The notes under the pieces: model-generated
Database searches by the model: none
Seen by the model: the letters and a program-made list of their open reading frames with translations, nothing else
What the model was told of the DNA's origin: nothing
Assembly: GCF_001422205.1 (NCBI RefSeq)
Contig: NZ_LMMJ01000009.1
Coordinates: forward strand, 1-64,000
Length of the DNA stretch: 64,000 nucleotides
Source of the DNA: Curtobacterium sp. Leaf261
GTDB taxonomy: Bacteria > Actinomycetota > Actinomycetes > Actinomycetales > Microbacteriaceae
Reading direction: 5' to 3'
Made by a program: the position numbers and the translations under genes
Shown here: in pieces, positions 1 through 9,384 of the stretch
How positions within the stretch are numbered: the stretch's first letter is position 1
How the letters are laid out: each line of letters opens with the position of its first letter

Positions 1-270
1 ACGACTCCCCCAACCGAAAAGATCAGGATCATCGCACGAGGTCAATAAATTGGCATTGACAATGTGCACGCTGTTGAGTTCTCAAGGACCAGACGCGCTC
101 GGTCTTCCACCCGAAGGTTTCCAACCGAGGCTGAGTTCCGTCATCCCTGTCCGCCCCGTCACCGGGTCAGACTCTGAGATGGTCCCGCTTGAGGGTCCGA
201 CGGGGGTCTGGACTGCACCTGATGCGAACATCAGACCGTCTCAGCCGCTCCGCCGCCCTGTGGGGTGACG
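1..270 (-). promoter_or_regulatory. rRNA operon leader with boxA-like antitermination site
   Basis: Read on the minus strand, positions 87 to 72 give CCTTGAGAACTCAACA, which matches actinobacterial rRNA-leader boxA sequences (TTGAGAACTCAA core). It is followed by an AT-richer stretch running off the left edge. In this group that arrangement sits a short distance upstream of 16S rRNA, so a 16S gene on the minus strand probably begins just left of base 1. No mature rRNA sequence is inside the window. The leader role is inferred from boxA, the upstream promoter and the lack of any convincing ORF. Confidence 0.7.
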
Positions 271-277
271 AGGGATT

Positions 278-307
278 ACTTTACGCAGGCCGACGCCGAC
301 GTGCCAA
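278..307 (-). promoter_or_regulatory. Candidate rRNA operon promoter
   Basis: On the minus strand TTGGCA (307 to 302) and TAAAGT (283 to 278) are separated by 18 bp, a plausible sigma-A pair. Transcription would start near position 270 and run leftward through the boxA leader. It lies about 190 bp upstream of boxA. Other rrn promoters may exist. Confidence 0.45.
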
Positions 308-421
308 ACCAGGCGACCGCCGGGCGTGTCGCGGTCTGCGAGACGGGAGCACCGCCTCCAGTCCGTCGGCGACCGTGATGTCCGGCGGACGGTTCGCGCT
401 CGTCCGCCGGATGCAGCAGCA

Positions 422-445
422 GCCCGGCTCCCTGGGGAACCGGGC
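422..445 (-). terminator. Hairpin behind the FAH-family gene
   Basis: Two 10-base arms (422-431 and 436-445, one mismatch) with a 4-base loop lie 15 nt past the stop of the FAH-family gene. There is no clear U-run, as is common for terminators in high-GC actinobacteria. It would isolate the ilvE-FAH operon from the rRNA promoter just beyond. Confidence 0.45.
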
Positions 446-460
446 CGCACGACGCCGACG

Positions 461-1231
461 TCATCGACGTGCAAGCACCGGGTTTGTGAGGGAGCCGATC
501 CCCGTGACGTTGACCTCGACGACCTCGCCGTCGTGGATCTCGCCGACACCCGCGGGGGTCCCCGTGAGGATGACGTCTCCGGGGAGCAGGGTCCAGATGG
601 AGGACGCGAACTCGATGAGCGTCGGGATGTCGTGGATCATCTCCGAGGTCGATGCGGCCTGACGGAGTTCGCCATCGACGCGGGTCTCGATCCGGACGTC
701 CGACGGATCGAGATCGGTCTCGATGACCGGCCCGAGCGGGCAGAACGTGTCGAACCCCTTGGCCCGCGCCCACTGACCGTCCCGCTGCTGCAGATCGCGC
801 GCGGTCACGTCGTTCGCGATCGTGTAGCCGAGGATGACGTCCGCGAAGTCCTCACGCCGCACGTTCTTCGCGATCGAGCCGATGACGACCGCCAGCTCCC
901 CCTCGAAGTCGACCCGCCCGACGTCCTGCGGGATGCGGATCGGGTCACCGGGACCGACGACCGCGGTGTTCGGCTTCAGGAACAGCACCGGGTCGTCGGT
1001 GGTGGCCTCGTCCATCTCGGCGACGTGGTCCGAGTAGTTGAGTCCGACGCCCACGACCTTGGACCGCGGGATCACCGGGGCGAGCAGCGTGACCCCCCGG
1101 CGGTCGACGCGCTCCCCGGTGGGTTCGAAGCCCTGGTAGAGCGGATCGCCCGCGAGCACCACGATGCCCTGGTCGTCGAGGATGCCGTAGCGGGGGTCTT
1201 CGCCCTGGGAACTGAACCGTGCGATCTTCAC
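461..1231 (-). CDS. Fumarylacetoacetate hydrolase family protein
   Basis: 256-residue enzyme of the FAH superfamily, whose members hydrolyse or decarboxylate acyl-pyruvate-type substrates using a divalent metal. Visible family blocks are GVGLNYSDH (61-69), DFEGELAV (108-115, Glu110 and Glu112 as metal ligands), NDVTARDLQ (140-148, Asp141 as third ligand) and GDVILTGTPAGVG (218-230). Length and block order fit the single-domain YcgM/HpcE-like group (acylpyruvase or 2-hydroxyhepta-2,4-diene-dioate isomerase type). Substrate cannot be told from sequence. It starts 9 nt after the ilvE stop, so it is probably co-transcribed and may act in metabolite repair or oxaloacetate/acylpyruvate clearance (inference). 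Confidence 0.85.
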   Translation of the reverse strand: MKIARFSSQGEDPRYGILDDQGIVVLAGDPLYQGFEPTGERVDRRGVTLLAPVIPRSKVVGVGLNYSDHVAEMDEATTDDPVLFLKPNTAVVGPGDPIRIPQDVGRVDFEGELAVVIGSIAKNVRREDFADVILGYTIANDVTARDLQQRDGQWARAKGFDTFCPLGPVIETDLDPSDVRIETRVDGELRQAASTSEMIHDIPTLIEFASSIWTLLPGDVILTGTPAGVGEIHDGEVVEVNVTGIGSLTNPVLARR

Positions 1232-1240
1232 CGTCCGAGC

Positions 1241-2437
1241 CTAGCGACCGAGCGCGGCGTCGCTCGCGCCTGAGTCCGCTGCGATACCCGCGTCCGCGTC
1301 TGCGTCCAGCGCGGTCGTCGGATCGGCATCGGTCAGCTGCACCATCCAGCCGTGCGGATCGGGCCGACGGCCGTACTGGATGTCGGTCAGCTCGTTCCGG
1401 AGCGACATCGTCAGCTCTCCCGGGCCCGCTGTCGGTGAACCGATCGTGAAGCCCTCACCGCGGAGCTCCGCGATCGGGGTGACCACGGCCGCGGTCCCGC
1501 AGGCGAAGGCCTCGACGATCGAGCCGTCCGCGACACCGTCACGCCACTCGTCGAGCGTCACGCGGCGCTTCTCGACGCGGAGGCCCCGGTCCTCGGCGAG
1601 CTGCAGGATCGAGTCCCGGGTGATCCCCTCGAGGATGCTGTCCGAGTCCGGGGTGACGAGGGTGCCGTCGGAGCGGACGAGCACCACGTTCATGCCGCCG
1701 AGCTCCTCGAGGTACCGGCCCTCGACCGGGTCGAGGAACATCACCTGCTGGCACCCGTGCTCGTATGCCTCCTGCTGCGGCAGGAGCGACGCGGCGTAGT
1801 TGCCGCCCGTCTTCGCGGCGCCGGTACCGCCCTTGCCCGCGCGGCCGTACTCGGTCGACAACCAGATCGACACCGGCTGTGGTCCTGACGAGAAGTACGC
1901 GCCCGCCGGGCTCGCGATGACGTGGAACGCTGCCTCGTGCGCGGCACGCACCCCGAGGAACGACTCCGTCGCGATCATGAACGGGCGGAGGTAGAGGCTC
2001 GTCTCGTCGGCGCTCGGGACCCAGGCCACGTCGGTGCCGACGAGCTGCCGGATCGCCTCGACGAATATCTCCGTCGGGAGTTCCGGGAGCGCCAGCCGAC
2101 GGGCGGAACGCTGGAACCGTGCGGCGTTCGACTCCGGACGGAACGTCCACACCGAGCCGTCGCCGTGCCGGTACGCCTTCAGGCCCTCGAAGATCTCCTG
2201 CGCGTAGTGCAACACGCTCGCGCTCGGCTGGAGTGTGATCGGACCGTACGGGTGGATCGACGCGTCGTGCCACCCGGCGTCGATCGACCACGACACGGTG
2301 GCCATGTGGTCGGTGAAGTACTTGCCGAACCCCGGGTCGCTCAGGATCGTCTCGCGCTCGGCCTCCGCGCGGAGCTCCTGCGACGGCGTCGTGGTGAAGC
2401 CCGCGCCGAACGCGGTCGTGCTGTCAGTGGTGGTCAC
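1241..2437 (-). CDS. ilvE: Branched-chain amino acid aminotransferase
   Basis: Transfers the amino group between glutamate and the 2-keto acids of valine, leucine and isoleucine, the last step of their synthesis; PLP-dependent fold type IV. About 398 residues from a GTG start at 2437, chosen because AGGAG lies 8 nt upstream; an upstream in-frame extension is low-complexity and unlikely. The PLP lysine is Lys209 in AAKTGGNY. EIFEGLKAYR (81-90) and the C-terminal FACGTAAVVTP block are typical of class II actinobacterial IlvE. The C-terminal tail is rich in DA/SGA and probably disordered. A 149-bp gap with G-rich (gtggggcg)-type tandem repeats separates it from leuB upstream; FAH hydrolase follows downstream. 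Confidence 0.95.
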   Translation of the reverse strand: MTTTDSTTAFGAGFTTTPSQELRAEAERETILSDPGFGKYFTDHMATVSWSIDAGWHDASIHPYGPITLQPSASVLHYAQEIFEGLKAYRHGDGSVWTFRPESNAARFQRSARRLALPELPTEIFVEAIRQLVGTDVAWVPSADETSLYLRPFMIATESFLGVRAAHEAAFHVIASPAGAYFSSGPQPVSIWLSTEYGRAGKGGTGAAKTGGNYAASLLPQQEAYEHGCQQVMFLDPVEGRYLEELGGMNVVLVRSDGTLVTPDSDSILEGITRDSILQLAEDRGLRVEKRRVTLDEWRDGVADGSIVEAFACGTAAVVTPIAELRGEGFTIGSPTAGPGELTMSLRNELTDIQYGRRPDPHGWMVQLTDADPTTALDADADAGIAADSGASDAALGR

Positions 2438-2586
2438 TGCTGGACTCCTGTCGAACGATGACGGTCTGGCCGTCCCTCGAGGGAACGGCCCGGTGCGGGA
2501 ACGGTCCCGGTGGGGCGGTGGGGCGGTGGGGCGACGGGCCCGGTGCGGCGACGGCCCCATGGTGCGGGGACGTCTTCCTGGAGAGC

Positions 2587-3714
2587 CTACGACCCCGACC
2601 CGGAACGGACCGCGGCAGCGATCGCGTCGCCGATCTCCGCCGTGCTCCGCGAGGTGGCTCCCCGACCCGCGAGGTCCGCCTCCACCGCGCGAGTGACCAT
2701 CGCTGCCTCGGCACGCCGACCGCGGGAGTCGAGGAGCAGGGCCACGGACAGGATCGCGGCCGTCGGATCGGCCTTCTGCTGACCCGCGATGTCCGGCGCG
2801 GACCCGTGCACCGGCTCGAACATGCTCGGGAAGGTGCCGTCCGGGTTGATGTTGCCCGAGGCCGCCAGACCGATGCCGCCGCTGATCGCGCCGGCGAGGT
2901 CGGTGATGATGTCGCCGAAGAGGTTGTCCGTGACGATGACGTCGAACACACCCGGGTTCCGCACCATGTGGATGGTCACGGCGTCGACGTGCTGGTAGTC
3001 GACCTGCACCTCCGGGTAGTCGGCCCCGACGCTCGCGACGATCCGCTGCCAGAGGTCGCCGGCATGTACGAGGACGTTGCTCTTGTGCACGAGTGTCAGA
3101 CGCCGCCTCGGCCGCGTGCGAGCGAGGTCGAACGCGTACCGCACGACGCGTTCCACGCCGAACGCGGTGTTCAGCGAGACCTCGGTCGCGATCTCGTGGG
3201 GGGTGCCCTTCCGGATGACGCCGCCGTTCCCGACGTACGGGCCCTCGGTGCCCTCGCGGACGACGATGAAGTCGACCTCCCCGGGATCGGCGAGCGGGGA
3301 CCGGACGTCGGGGTACACCCGCGTCGGTCGGAGGTTGACGTAGTGGTCGAAGGCGAAGCGGAGCTTCAGGAGCAGGCCGCGCTCGATGATGCCGCCGGCG
3401 AGCCGGGGGTCGCGCGGGTCGCCCCCGACGGCGCCGAGGAGGATCGCGTCGTGCCCGGCGATCGACGCCATGTCGTCGTCGGTCAGGATGTCGCCGGTCT
3501 CGAGGTACCGACCGGCGCCCAGTGTGTAGTCGGTCGTCGTGACGGTCAGGTCGCCGGAGGACGTCGCGGCGTGGAGCACCTTCAGCGCCTCGTCGACGAC
3601 CTCTGGGCCGATGCCGTCGCCGCGGATGACCGCGAGGTCGAGCGTGGAACCGAGATCAGCGCTCGAGACGTCTTCCGTGCGTGCAGCGTCCGTGCCCGCA
3701 GCGTCCGTGGTCAC
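2587..3714 (-). CDS. leuB: 3-isopropylmalate dehydrogenase
   Basis: Oxidative decarboxylation of 3-isopropylmalate to 2-oxoisocaproate in leucine synthesis, NAD-dependent. About 375 residues. Diagnostic blocks are [12 protein letters not shown] near the N-terminus, GAVGGDP, the [11 protein letters not shown] phosphate-loop region, and [18 protein letters not shown] with the metal-binding aspartates, followed by [12 protein letters not shown] for the cofactor adenine. It starts with GTG inside a GTGA overlap with the serA stop (3711-3714), so it is translationally coupled to serA. The first ~25 residues are an Ala/Thr/Asp-rich extension before the conserved fold. Confidence 0.95.
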   Translation of the reverse strand: MTTDAAGTDAARTEDVSSADLGSTLDLAVIRGDGIGPEVVDEALKVLHAATSSGDLTVTTTDYTLGAGRYLETGDILTDDDMASIAGHDAILLGAVGGDPRDPRLAGGIIERGLLLKLRFAFDHYVNLRPTRVYPDVRSPLADPGEVDFIVVREGTEGPYVGNGGVIRKGTPHEIATEVSLNTAFGVERVVRYAFDLARTRPRRRLTLVHKSNVLVHAGDLWQRIVASVGADYPEVQVDYQHVDAVTIHMVRNPGVFDVIVTDNLFGDIITDLAGAISGGIGLAASGNINPDGTFPSMFEPVHGSAPDIAGQQKADPTAAILSVALLLDSRGRRAEAAMVTRAVEADLAGRGATSRSTAEIGDAIAAAVRSGSGS

Positions 3715-5300
3715 AGCGTCACGTCGATCTCGCGGAGGGACTCGGCGTCGATCGAGGACCGGACCTTCTCGAGCAGCTCGGAGGGTGCCGGCGAGTCGAC
3801 GGTCAGGACGCTGAGCGCCTGACCACCGGCGGCACGACGGGCGATCTGCATGGCGGCGATGTTGATGCCGGCGTCGCCGAACTCACGACCGTAGACCGCC
3901 ACGATCCCCGGACGGTCCGTGTAGACCATCACGATGTGGTGCCGGTCGAGCGGGACCTCGACGTCGTAGCCGTTGATCTCGACGATCTTCTCGACCTGCT
4001 TCGGCCCGGTGAGCGTACCGGAGACGCTGATCGTCGGCCCGTCCGACTGTGCGCCGCGGATCCTCAGTACGTTCCGGTACTCGGGGCTCTCGTCGTCGCT
4101 GATGAGCCGCACCGTGACCCCGCGCTGCTCGGCGAGGAGCGGCGCGTTGACGTAGCTGACCTGCTCGCTCACCACGTCCGTGAACAGGCCCTTGAGCGCC
4201 GCGAGCTTCAGCACGCTGACGTCGTACCTGCTCAGCTCGCCGTGCACCTCGACGTCGACGTTCGTCACCGACGACTCGGCGAGGGACGCGAACACCTGGC
4301 CGAGCTTCTCCATGAGCGGGATGCCGGGACGGACGTACGGGTCGATGACCCCACCGGCGACGTTCACCGCGTCCGGCACGAGCTCGCCGCCGAGCGCCAA
4401 CCGGACGCTCTTGGCGACCGAGACACCGGCCTTCTCCTGCGCCTCGTCCGTCGAGGCACCGAGGTGCGGGGTCACGACGACGTTCGGCAGGCTGGTGAGC
4501 GCGTCGGAGGTCGGCGGCTCGGACACGAAGACGTCGAGTCCCGCGCCCGCGATCTCGCCCGACCGCAGCGCCCGGGCGAGGGCGTCCTCGTCGATCAGTC
4601 CACCGCGGGCGACGTTGACGATGAACGCGGTCGGCTTCATGATCGCGAACTGGTCGTCGGAGATCATCCCGAGCGTCTCCGGGGTCTTCGGCATGTGGAT
4701 CGTCACGAAGTCCGCGCGGCGGAGCAGGTCGTCGAGGGAGACGAGCTCGACCCCGAGCTGCTGCGCGCGGGCCGGCGTGACGTAGGGGTCGTAGGCCACG
4801 ACCTTGACCCCGAAGGCCTGCAGGCGCGCCGTGATGAGCGCACCGATGCGACCGAGCCCGATGATGCCGAGCGTCTTCTCGTAGAGCTCGACACCGGTGT
4901 ACTGCGATCGCTTCCACGCGCCGGCCGCGAGTGATGCGTGCGCGGCCGGGATGTGCCTGGCGAGGCTCAGGATGTGGCCGACGGTCAGCTCCGCGGCGGA
5001 GATGATGTTCGACGTCGGCGCGTTGACGACCATGACCCCGGCGGTCGTCGCGGCCTTGATGTCGACGTTGTCGAGGCCGACACCCGCGCGGGCGATGACC
5101 TGGAGCGACGGGGCGGCGGCGATCGCCTCGGCGTCGACCTTCGTCGCGGACCGGACGAGGATCGCGTTCGCCTCGGACAGCGCGGCGAGGAGCGCCGGCC
5201 GGTCGGTCCCGTCCACGTTCCGGACGTCGAAGTCCGGCCCGAGGGCGTCGACGGTCGCGGGTGAGAGTTCTTCGGCGATCAGGACGACCGGCTTGGCCAC
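3711..5300 (-). CDS. serA: D-3-phosphoglycerate dehydrogenase
   Basis: First step of serine synthesis: oxidises 3-phosphoglycerate to 3-phosphohydroxypyruvate with NAD. 529 residues, the long form as in Mycobacterium and Corynebacterium. The nucleotide-binding motif GLGRIG is at 148-153, substrate-binding RAGVGLDN near 71-78, and catalytic His lies in TPHLGAST near residue 280. Then come the intervening ASB domain (about 310-450) and a C-terminal ACT domain (about 455-529) that normally senses serine. GTG start with an AGGA sequence about 10 nt upstream. Overlaps leuB by 4 nt. A GC-rich gap of 132 bp upstream holds a palindromic terminator of the next gene. Confidence 0.96.
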   Translation of the reverse strand: MAKPVVLIAEELSPATVDALGPDFDVRNVDGTDRPALLAALSEANAILVRSATKVDAEAIAAAPSLQVIARAGVGLDNVDIKAATTAGVMVVNAPTSNIISAAELTVGHILSLARHIPAAHASLAAGAWKRSQYTGVELYEKTLGIIGLGRIGALITARLQAFGVKVVAYDPYVTPARAQQLGVELVSLDDLLRRADFVTIHMPKTPETLGMISDDQFAIMKPTAFIVNVARGGLIDEDALARALRSGEIAGAGLDVFVSEPPTSDALTSLPNVVVTPHLGASTDEAQEKAGVSVAKSVRLALGGELVPDAVNVAGGVIDPYVRPGIPLMEKLGQVFASLAESSVTNVDVEVHGELSRYDVSVLKLAALKGLFTDVVSEQVSYVNAPLLAEQRGVTVRLISDDESPEYRNVLRIRGAQSDGPTISVSGTLTGPKQVEKIVEINGYDVEVPLDRHHIVMVYTDRPGIVAVYGREFGDAGINIAAMQIARRAAGGQALSVLTVDSPAPSELLEKVRSSIDAESLREIDVTL

Positions 5301-5385
5301 AGGTGGGGTTCCTAACGAGAGGGGTCACGAGACCCGACCATGCTACCGACGCGACGGGTCGCGTTACGGCGCGCGACCGCGATGC

Positions 5386-5427
5386 GGACGGGAGGCACGG
5401 GGCGGCCTGGCACCGTGCCTCCTGTCC
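5386..5427. terminator. Family A palindrome, terminator-like
   Basis: GGACGGGAGGCACGG (5386-5400) pairs with CCGTGCCTCCTGTCC (5413-5427; one mismatch) around a 12-base loop. It lies 5 nt past the stop of the small membrane protein gene (minus strand). It belongs to the GGACNGGAGGSACGG palindrome family found repeatedly in this window. Confidence 0.6.
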
Positions 5428-5432
5428 GTCTC

Positions 5433-5825
5433 CTACAGGTTCAGCAGGGTCGGCACGTAGAGCTGGAGGTCGAGCCACACGACGCCCGCGGCTGCGAACG
5501 CGACGAAGAAGACGCCGACGGTCCGACCGAGCGACAGCCGGCGCGTCAGGAGCCACGCGACGGCGAACGTGAGCGGCGCGACCAGGACGTCGAGCACGAG
5601 CCACGTCCACGGCACGCTCCGGGTGAGTGCCGCTCCCCCGTTCGTCGCCACGAAGTCGTTGAACGCGTGCACGCTCTGGACCACGGAGACGAGGTTGCCG
5701 ATGCTCTGCCACAGGACGTAGGCGCTGAGGAGGCCGAAGACCGCCCACACGACCGACCGTCCGACGAGGTCGTCCCGACGCGCGACACCGGGCTCGCCCG
5801 ATGCCGACGGATCCGCCGCGCTCAC
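5433..5825 (-). CDS. Small integral membrane protein, unknown function
   Basis: 130 residues from a GTG start in a GTGA overlap (5822-5825) with the upstream membrane gene. Hydrophobic stretches suggest three to four transmembrane helices: VVWAVFGLLSAYVLWQSIG, then a central segment WTWLVLDVLVAPLTFAVAWLL, then VGVFFVAFAAAGVVWLDL. No catalytic motif is visible. Together with the preceding gene it forms a coupled pair of membrane proteins behind mtlD. Family not recognised. Confidence 0.75.
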   Translation of the reverse strand: MSAADPSASGEPGVARRDDLVGRSVVWAVFGLLSAYVLWQSIGNLVSVVQSVHAFNDFVATNGGAALTRSVPWTWLVLDVLVAPLTFAVAWLLTRRLSLGRTVGVFFVAFAAAGVVWLDLQLYVPTLLNL

Positions 5826-6325
5826 CCGAAGCTCCTCGTCATGATGAAGGGCCACGGGATGAGCACGACGAGCCCGAGGAGGAGCCAGAGGAACCGCGTC
5901 CTGGTCCGGCTGGTGGCACCGACCCAGAGCGTGACGAGGAACCATGCGGCCGGAGCGACGATGGCGATGATCCGGAGGACGTCCACCGCCACGGTCAGCA
6001 GGCCGTTCGCACCCGTGACGTACTGGGTCGAGGCGGTGATGAGCCACGCCACCGTGTAGAGCAGGTAGACGGCGCCGATCACGCCCATGCCGACGAGCGA
6101 CCCGGACCCGGTGGGGGCGTCCGGGTCCCGCTCCCGGCGCGCTCTGGTCGTGACGGCGTTCTCGGACGCATCGACGTACGTCGCGTCGTGCTCGTCGCCC
6201 CACGACAGGGCGGCATCGTCGGCGTCGTGCCGGCCGTCCGCGTCGTGCCGGCCGTCCGCGTCGTGCCGGCCGTCCGCGTCGTGCTCGGCCTCCGGCGGGG
6301 ACGCTGCGTCGTTCACGCCGGACAT
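5822..6325 (-). CDS. Membrane protein with N-terminal acidic/histidine repeats
   Basis: 167 residues from the ATG at 6325. The N-terminal ~70 residues are hydrophilic and contain three copies of a six-residue unit (HDADGR), encoded by an 18-bp tandem repeat. Three hydrophobic helices follow, with a WFLVTLWVGA segment and a C-terminal LLLGLVVLIPWPFIM segment. It begins 10 nt after the mtlD stop and overlaps the next membrane gene by 4 nt, so the three are likely one transcript. The C-terminal part looks like a generic actinobacterial membrane protein. Function unknown; the His/Asp-rich repeat could bind metal, but that is speculation. Confidence 0.75.
   Translation of the reverse strand: MSGVNDAASPPEAEHDADGRHDADGRHDADGRHDADDAALSWGDEHDATYVDASENAVTTRARRERDPDAPTGSGSLVGMGVIGAVYLLYTVAWLITASTQYVTGANGLLTVAVDVLRIIAIVAPAAWFLVTLWVGATSRTRTRFLWLLLGLVVLIPWPFIMTRSFG
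6224..6277. repeat. 18-bp in-frame tandem repeat, 3 copies
   Basis: Unit GTCGTGCCGGCCGTCCGC is repeated exactly three times, followed by a degenerate fourth. It encodes the DGRHDA repeats at the N-terminus of the membrane protein on the minus strand. Confidence 0.9.
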
Positions 6326-6335
6326 GCTGTGGTCC

Positions 6336-7511
6336 TCATCGCTCCAGTGTAGAAGCGACGACCGTGCGGACCGCCGGGAACAGCGGGTGGCTCTCCATGA
6401 GCCCGGTGAGGATCTCGGTGAGCGCGTGCGCCGTGGCACCGGAGCGGAGCAGCGCGTGCAGCTCGAACGACTCGGGGTCGTCCTGGTCGTCGAACTCGAG
6501 TGCGACGCGGACCGCGCCGAGGAGGTGGTCGACGGGGAGCCCGCGCTCGGCGAGCTGCGCTGCGGGTCCGATGAACCGCTCGCGGCGGCCGAGCTTCCGG
6601 AGGGGGTTCCGCCCGACCCGCGCTGTCGTGTCCGGCAGCAGCGGGTTCGCGATCCGGGCGAGGTTCGCCTCGACGTACCGCGCGTGCTCCTGTGGATCGA
6701 AGCCGTGCTTCGCGACGAGGAGCGCCGTGGTCTCGGCGAGCACGCCGTCGACCTCGGGGCGGACGTTCTCGTCCTCGAGGGCTTCGCGGATGAGCCGGAT
6801 GCCGCGGACGAAGCCGTGGTACGCCGCGGTGGCGTGCGCCGTGTTCACGGTGTAGAGCTTCCGCTCGACGAACGGCTGCAGGTCGTCGACCCAGGTCACG
6901 CCGTCGATCTCCGGGTGCTCGAGACCGACGCGCAGGAACGGGGTGCGCTCGATGACCCACTCGTAGAACGGCTCGAGGACGACGTCGAGGCCGTTCGCCT
7001 GCCCGATGACGCCGATCTGCTCCGGCACGATCCGGTCGATCGCGCAGTTCGCGAAGACCGCCTCGATCTCACGGTCCTCGAGGATCGGAGCCCGGCGGAT
7101 GCTCGCGTGCAGTGCATCCGTGGCGTTCAGCGCGTTCTCGCAGGCGACGATCGTGACGAGTCCGGCGTCCGCAGACCTGGCGGCGAGCCCCTCGGCGATG
7201 ACGGGCGCGACGAGCGGCAGCGTCCTGGCACCGACGGCCGTCGTGACGACGTCGGCCTCCGCGATCGCACGGATCACGTTCTGCCGGTCGGTCTTGCTGT
7301 TCCTGGCGCGGAACCCGGAGACGATGTGGTCGACCGGGACGTCCCCGACCTCGTGGACGACGAAACGTCCCGCGTCGTTCAGCGCGCTGACCACGCGGTC
7401 GTCGACGTCGACGAAGGTGAGGTCGTACCCGCTCGCCGCGAGGAACTGGCCCACGAATCCGCGGCCGATCTTGCCGGCGCCGATGTGGACCGCTCGTCTC
7501 CCTACCGCCAT
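6336..7511 (-). CDS. mtlD: Mannitol-1-phosphate 5-dehydrogenase
   Basis: Interconverts mannitol 1-phosphate and fructose 6-phosphate with NAD. 391 residues from ATG at 7511, chosen because GGGAGG lies just upstream; a longer reading adds 19 implausible residues. The N-terminal Rossmann motif HIGAGKIGRGF (9-19) and the polyol dehydrogenase catalytic block KLYTVNTAHA (218-227, Lys, Asn and His) are intact, and length fits MtlD (about 380). No mannitol PTS gene is next to it, so the substrate assignment rests on the family. Two small membrane proteins follow in the same operon. Confidence 0.9.
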   Translation of the reverse strand: MAVGRRAVHIGAGKIGRGFVGQFLAASGYDLTFVDVDDRVVSALNDAGRFVVHEVGDVPVDHIVSGFRARNSKTDRQNVIRAIAEADVVTTAVGARTLPLVAPVIAEGLAARSADAGLVTIVACENALNATDALHASIRRAPILEDREIEAVFANCAIDRIVPEQIGVIGQANGLDVVLEPFYEWVIERTPFLRVGLEHPEIDGVTWVDDLQPFVERKLYTVNTAHATAAYHGFVRGIRLIREALEDENVRPEVDGVLAETTALLVAKHGFDPQEHARYVEANLARIANPLLPDTTARVGRNPLRKLGRRERFIGPAAQLAERGLPVDHLLGAVRVALEFDDQDDPESFELHALLRSGATAHALTEILTGLMESHPLFPAVRTVVASTLER

Positions 7512-7687
7512 TCGACGATCCTCCCACGGCCCGAGGGCCGCTCCGGACGTCCCGGGGCCGTCGCGCATCGCGACACTGCGCGCGGTTCGGACATCGCGCG
7601 CGACCGGGTCGCCGAAGTCGCCGTGGACACGGGCATCACGGCGTCGAGGAGCGTTCGGTTCTGCTGCATAACGTTCGGGTCACATCG

Positions 7688-7719
7688 CGAAGCGGCGGTG
7701 CGGGTGCACCGCCGCTTCG
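7688..7719 (-). terminator. Terminator hairpin behind ilvC
   Basis: Perfect 14-bp stem (7688-7701 with 7706-7719) and a 4-nt loop, 22 nt past the ilvC stop. No U-tract follows. It ends the ilvB-ilvN-ilvC transcript. Confidence 0.7.
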
Positions 7720-7741
7720 TCATCGAAGGGTGACTGTGACT

Positions 7742-8767
7742 CTAGCGGGCCGCGGAACCGTCGACGTAGTCCGAGTCGGTCTGCTTCCATGCGAAGAGCT
7801 TGCGCAGCTCACGGCCGGTGGCCTCGATCGGGTGGCCCTCGCCCTTCTCGCGAAGTGCCGTGAACTCGGGTGCTCCGGCGTCCTGGTCGTCGATGAAGCG
7901 CTTCGCGAACGCACCCGACTGGATGTCGTCGAGGACGGCCTTCATGTTGTCCTTGACATGCGGGTCGATGACGCGCGGGCCGGAGACGTAGTCACCGAAC
8001 TCGGCCGTGTCGGAGATCGACCAGCGCTGCTTGGTGAGGCCACCCTCCCAGATCAGGTCGACGATGAGCTTCAGCTCGTGCAGGACCTCGAAGTAGGCGA
8101 TCTGCGGCTGGTACCCCGCCTCGACGAGGGTCTCGAAGCCGTACTGGATGAGCTGCGAGGTCCCGCCGCAGAGCACGGCCTGCTCGCCGAACAGGTCGGT
8201 CTCGGTCTCCTCGGTGAAGGTGGTCTTGATGCCACCGGAACGGAGGCCGCCGATCGCCTTGGAGTAGCTCCATGCGAGGTCCCAGGCGCTGCCTGAGGCA
8301 TCGACCTCGACCGCGACGATGACGGGCACGCCACGGCCGGCCTCGTACTCGCGACGGACCGTGTGGCCGGGGCCCTTCGGCGCGACGAGCACGACGTCGA
8401 CGCCCTCCGGGGCCTCGATGTAGCCGAAGCGGATGTTGAAGCCGTGCCCGAAGACGAGCGCCTTGCCCTCGCCGATGTTCGGCTGGATCTCGTCCTTGTA
8501 GACGTGGCGCTGGACCTGGTCCGGCGTGAGGATGACGATGACGTCGGCCCACGCGGTGGCCTCGGCGGGGGTCTGGACGGTGAAGCCCGCCTCCTCTGCC
8601 TTGACGCGGCTCTTCGAACCCTCCTGGAGCCCGACGACGACCTCGACACCGGAGTCACGGAGGTTCAGCGCGTGCGCGTGGCCCTGCGAGCCGTAGCCGA
8701 TGACGGCGACCTTCTTGCCCTGGATGATCGACAGGTCGGCGTCGGCGTCGTACACGATGTCAGTCAC
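7742..8767 (-). CDS. ilvC: Ketol-acid reductoisomerase (NADP+)
   Basis: Isomerises and reduces acetolactate/acetohydroxybutyrate in valine and isoleucine synthesis; Mg- and NADPH-dependent. 341 residues, the short class I form. Dinucleotide motif [12 protein letters not shown] (24-35), with a Ser/Lys/Ser loop (GSKSR, about 50-54) that suits the NADPH 2'-phosphate. Metal ligands Asp191 and Glu195 lie in [15 protein letters not shown] start at 8767 with AAGGAG at a workable distance. Separated from ilvN by 113 bp that contain a duplicate of the ilvN 3' end. Last gene of the ilv cluster; a strong hairpin follows. Confidence 0.97.
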   Translation of the reverse strand: MTDIVYDADADLSIIQGKKVAVIGYGSQGHAHALNLRDSGVEVVVGLQEGSKSRVKAEEAGFTVQTPAEATAWADVIVILTPDQVQRHVYKDEIQPNIGEGKALVFGHGFNIRFGYIEAPEGVDVVLVAPKGPGHTVRREYEAGRGVPVIVAVEVDASGSAWDLAWSYSKAIGGLRSGGIKTTFTEETETDLFGEQAVLCGGTSQLIQYGFETLVEAGYQPQIAYFEVLHELKLIVDLIWEGGLTKQRWSISDTAEFGDYVSGPRVIDPHVKDNMKAVLDDIQSGAFAKRFIDDQDAGAPEFTALREKGEGHPIEATGRELRKLFAWKQTDSDYVDGSAAR

Positions 8768-8808
8768 GGTGGTGGTTCTCCTTGGTTGTTCGTTGTCTTG
8801 TGCGTGTT

Positions 8809-8892
8809 CGGATCGAGCCCTGCCTGGTCAGCGGGACACCCGGTCTCTCAGCGAGTTGCTGCGGATCGAGCCCCGCCCTGTCAGCGGGACAC
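8809..8892. repeat. 31-bp direct repeat copying the ilvN 3' end
   Basis: Copies at 8809-8839 and 8862-8892 match at 28 of 31 positions, period 53. The right copy includes the last codons and stop of ilvN; the left copy lies in the ilvN-ilvC gap and keeps the stop-codon context. It looks like a local tandem duplication of a gene end. Confidence 0.8.
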
Positions 8893-9384
8893 TCTGTCCG
8901 TGATGCTCTTCGGGCCACGGCCCATGCCGAGGAGTCCCGCACGTGCGAGCTCCTTGACGCCGTAGGGTTCGAGGACCCGGAGGATGGCCTGGATCTTGCC
9001 GGGGTCGCCGGTGACCTCGACGATGAGCGAGTCCGACGCGACGTCGACGACGCTCGCGCGGAACAGGTTCACCGCCTCGAGCACCTGGGACCTGGTCTGG
9101 TTGTCGACGCGCACCTTGATGAGCATGTGCTCGCGCTGCACCGACTGGGAGAAGTCGAGCTCGACGATCTTGATGACGTTGATCAGCTTGTTCAGCTGCT
9201 TCGTCACCTGCTCGAGCGGCAGGTCCTCGACGTCGACGACGACCGTGATCCGGGACAGGCCCTCGACCTCGGTCGTCCCGACGGCGAGCGACTCGATGTT
9301 GAAGCCGCGACGGGCGAAGAGCCCGGCGACGCGGGTCAGCAGACCCGGCTTGTCCTCGACGAGGAGGGACAGGACGTGGCTCAT
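8881..9384 (-). CDS. ilvN: Acetolactate synthase small (regulatory) subunit
   Basis: Regulatory subunit of acetohydroxyacid synthase, giving valine feedback control and stimulating the large subunit. 167 residues. N-terminal ACT domain (about 4-80) starts with the typical [20 protein letters not shown] region and [12 protein letters not shown]; the C-terminal domain (about 85-167) includes REHMLIKV and ends with GVKELARAG. The ATG overlaps the ilvB stop as ATGA (9381-9384), so synthesis of the two subunits is coupled. Confidence 0.97.
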   Translation of the reverse strand: MSHVLSLLVEDKPGLLTRVAGLFARRGFNIESLAVGTTEVEGLSRITVVVDVEDLPLEQVTKQLNKLINVIKIVELDFSQSVQREHMLIKVRVDNQTRSQVLEAVNLFRASVVDVASDSLIVEVTGDPGKIQAILRVLEPYGVKELARAGLLGMGRGPKSITDRVSR

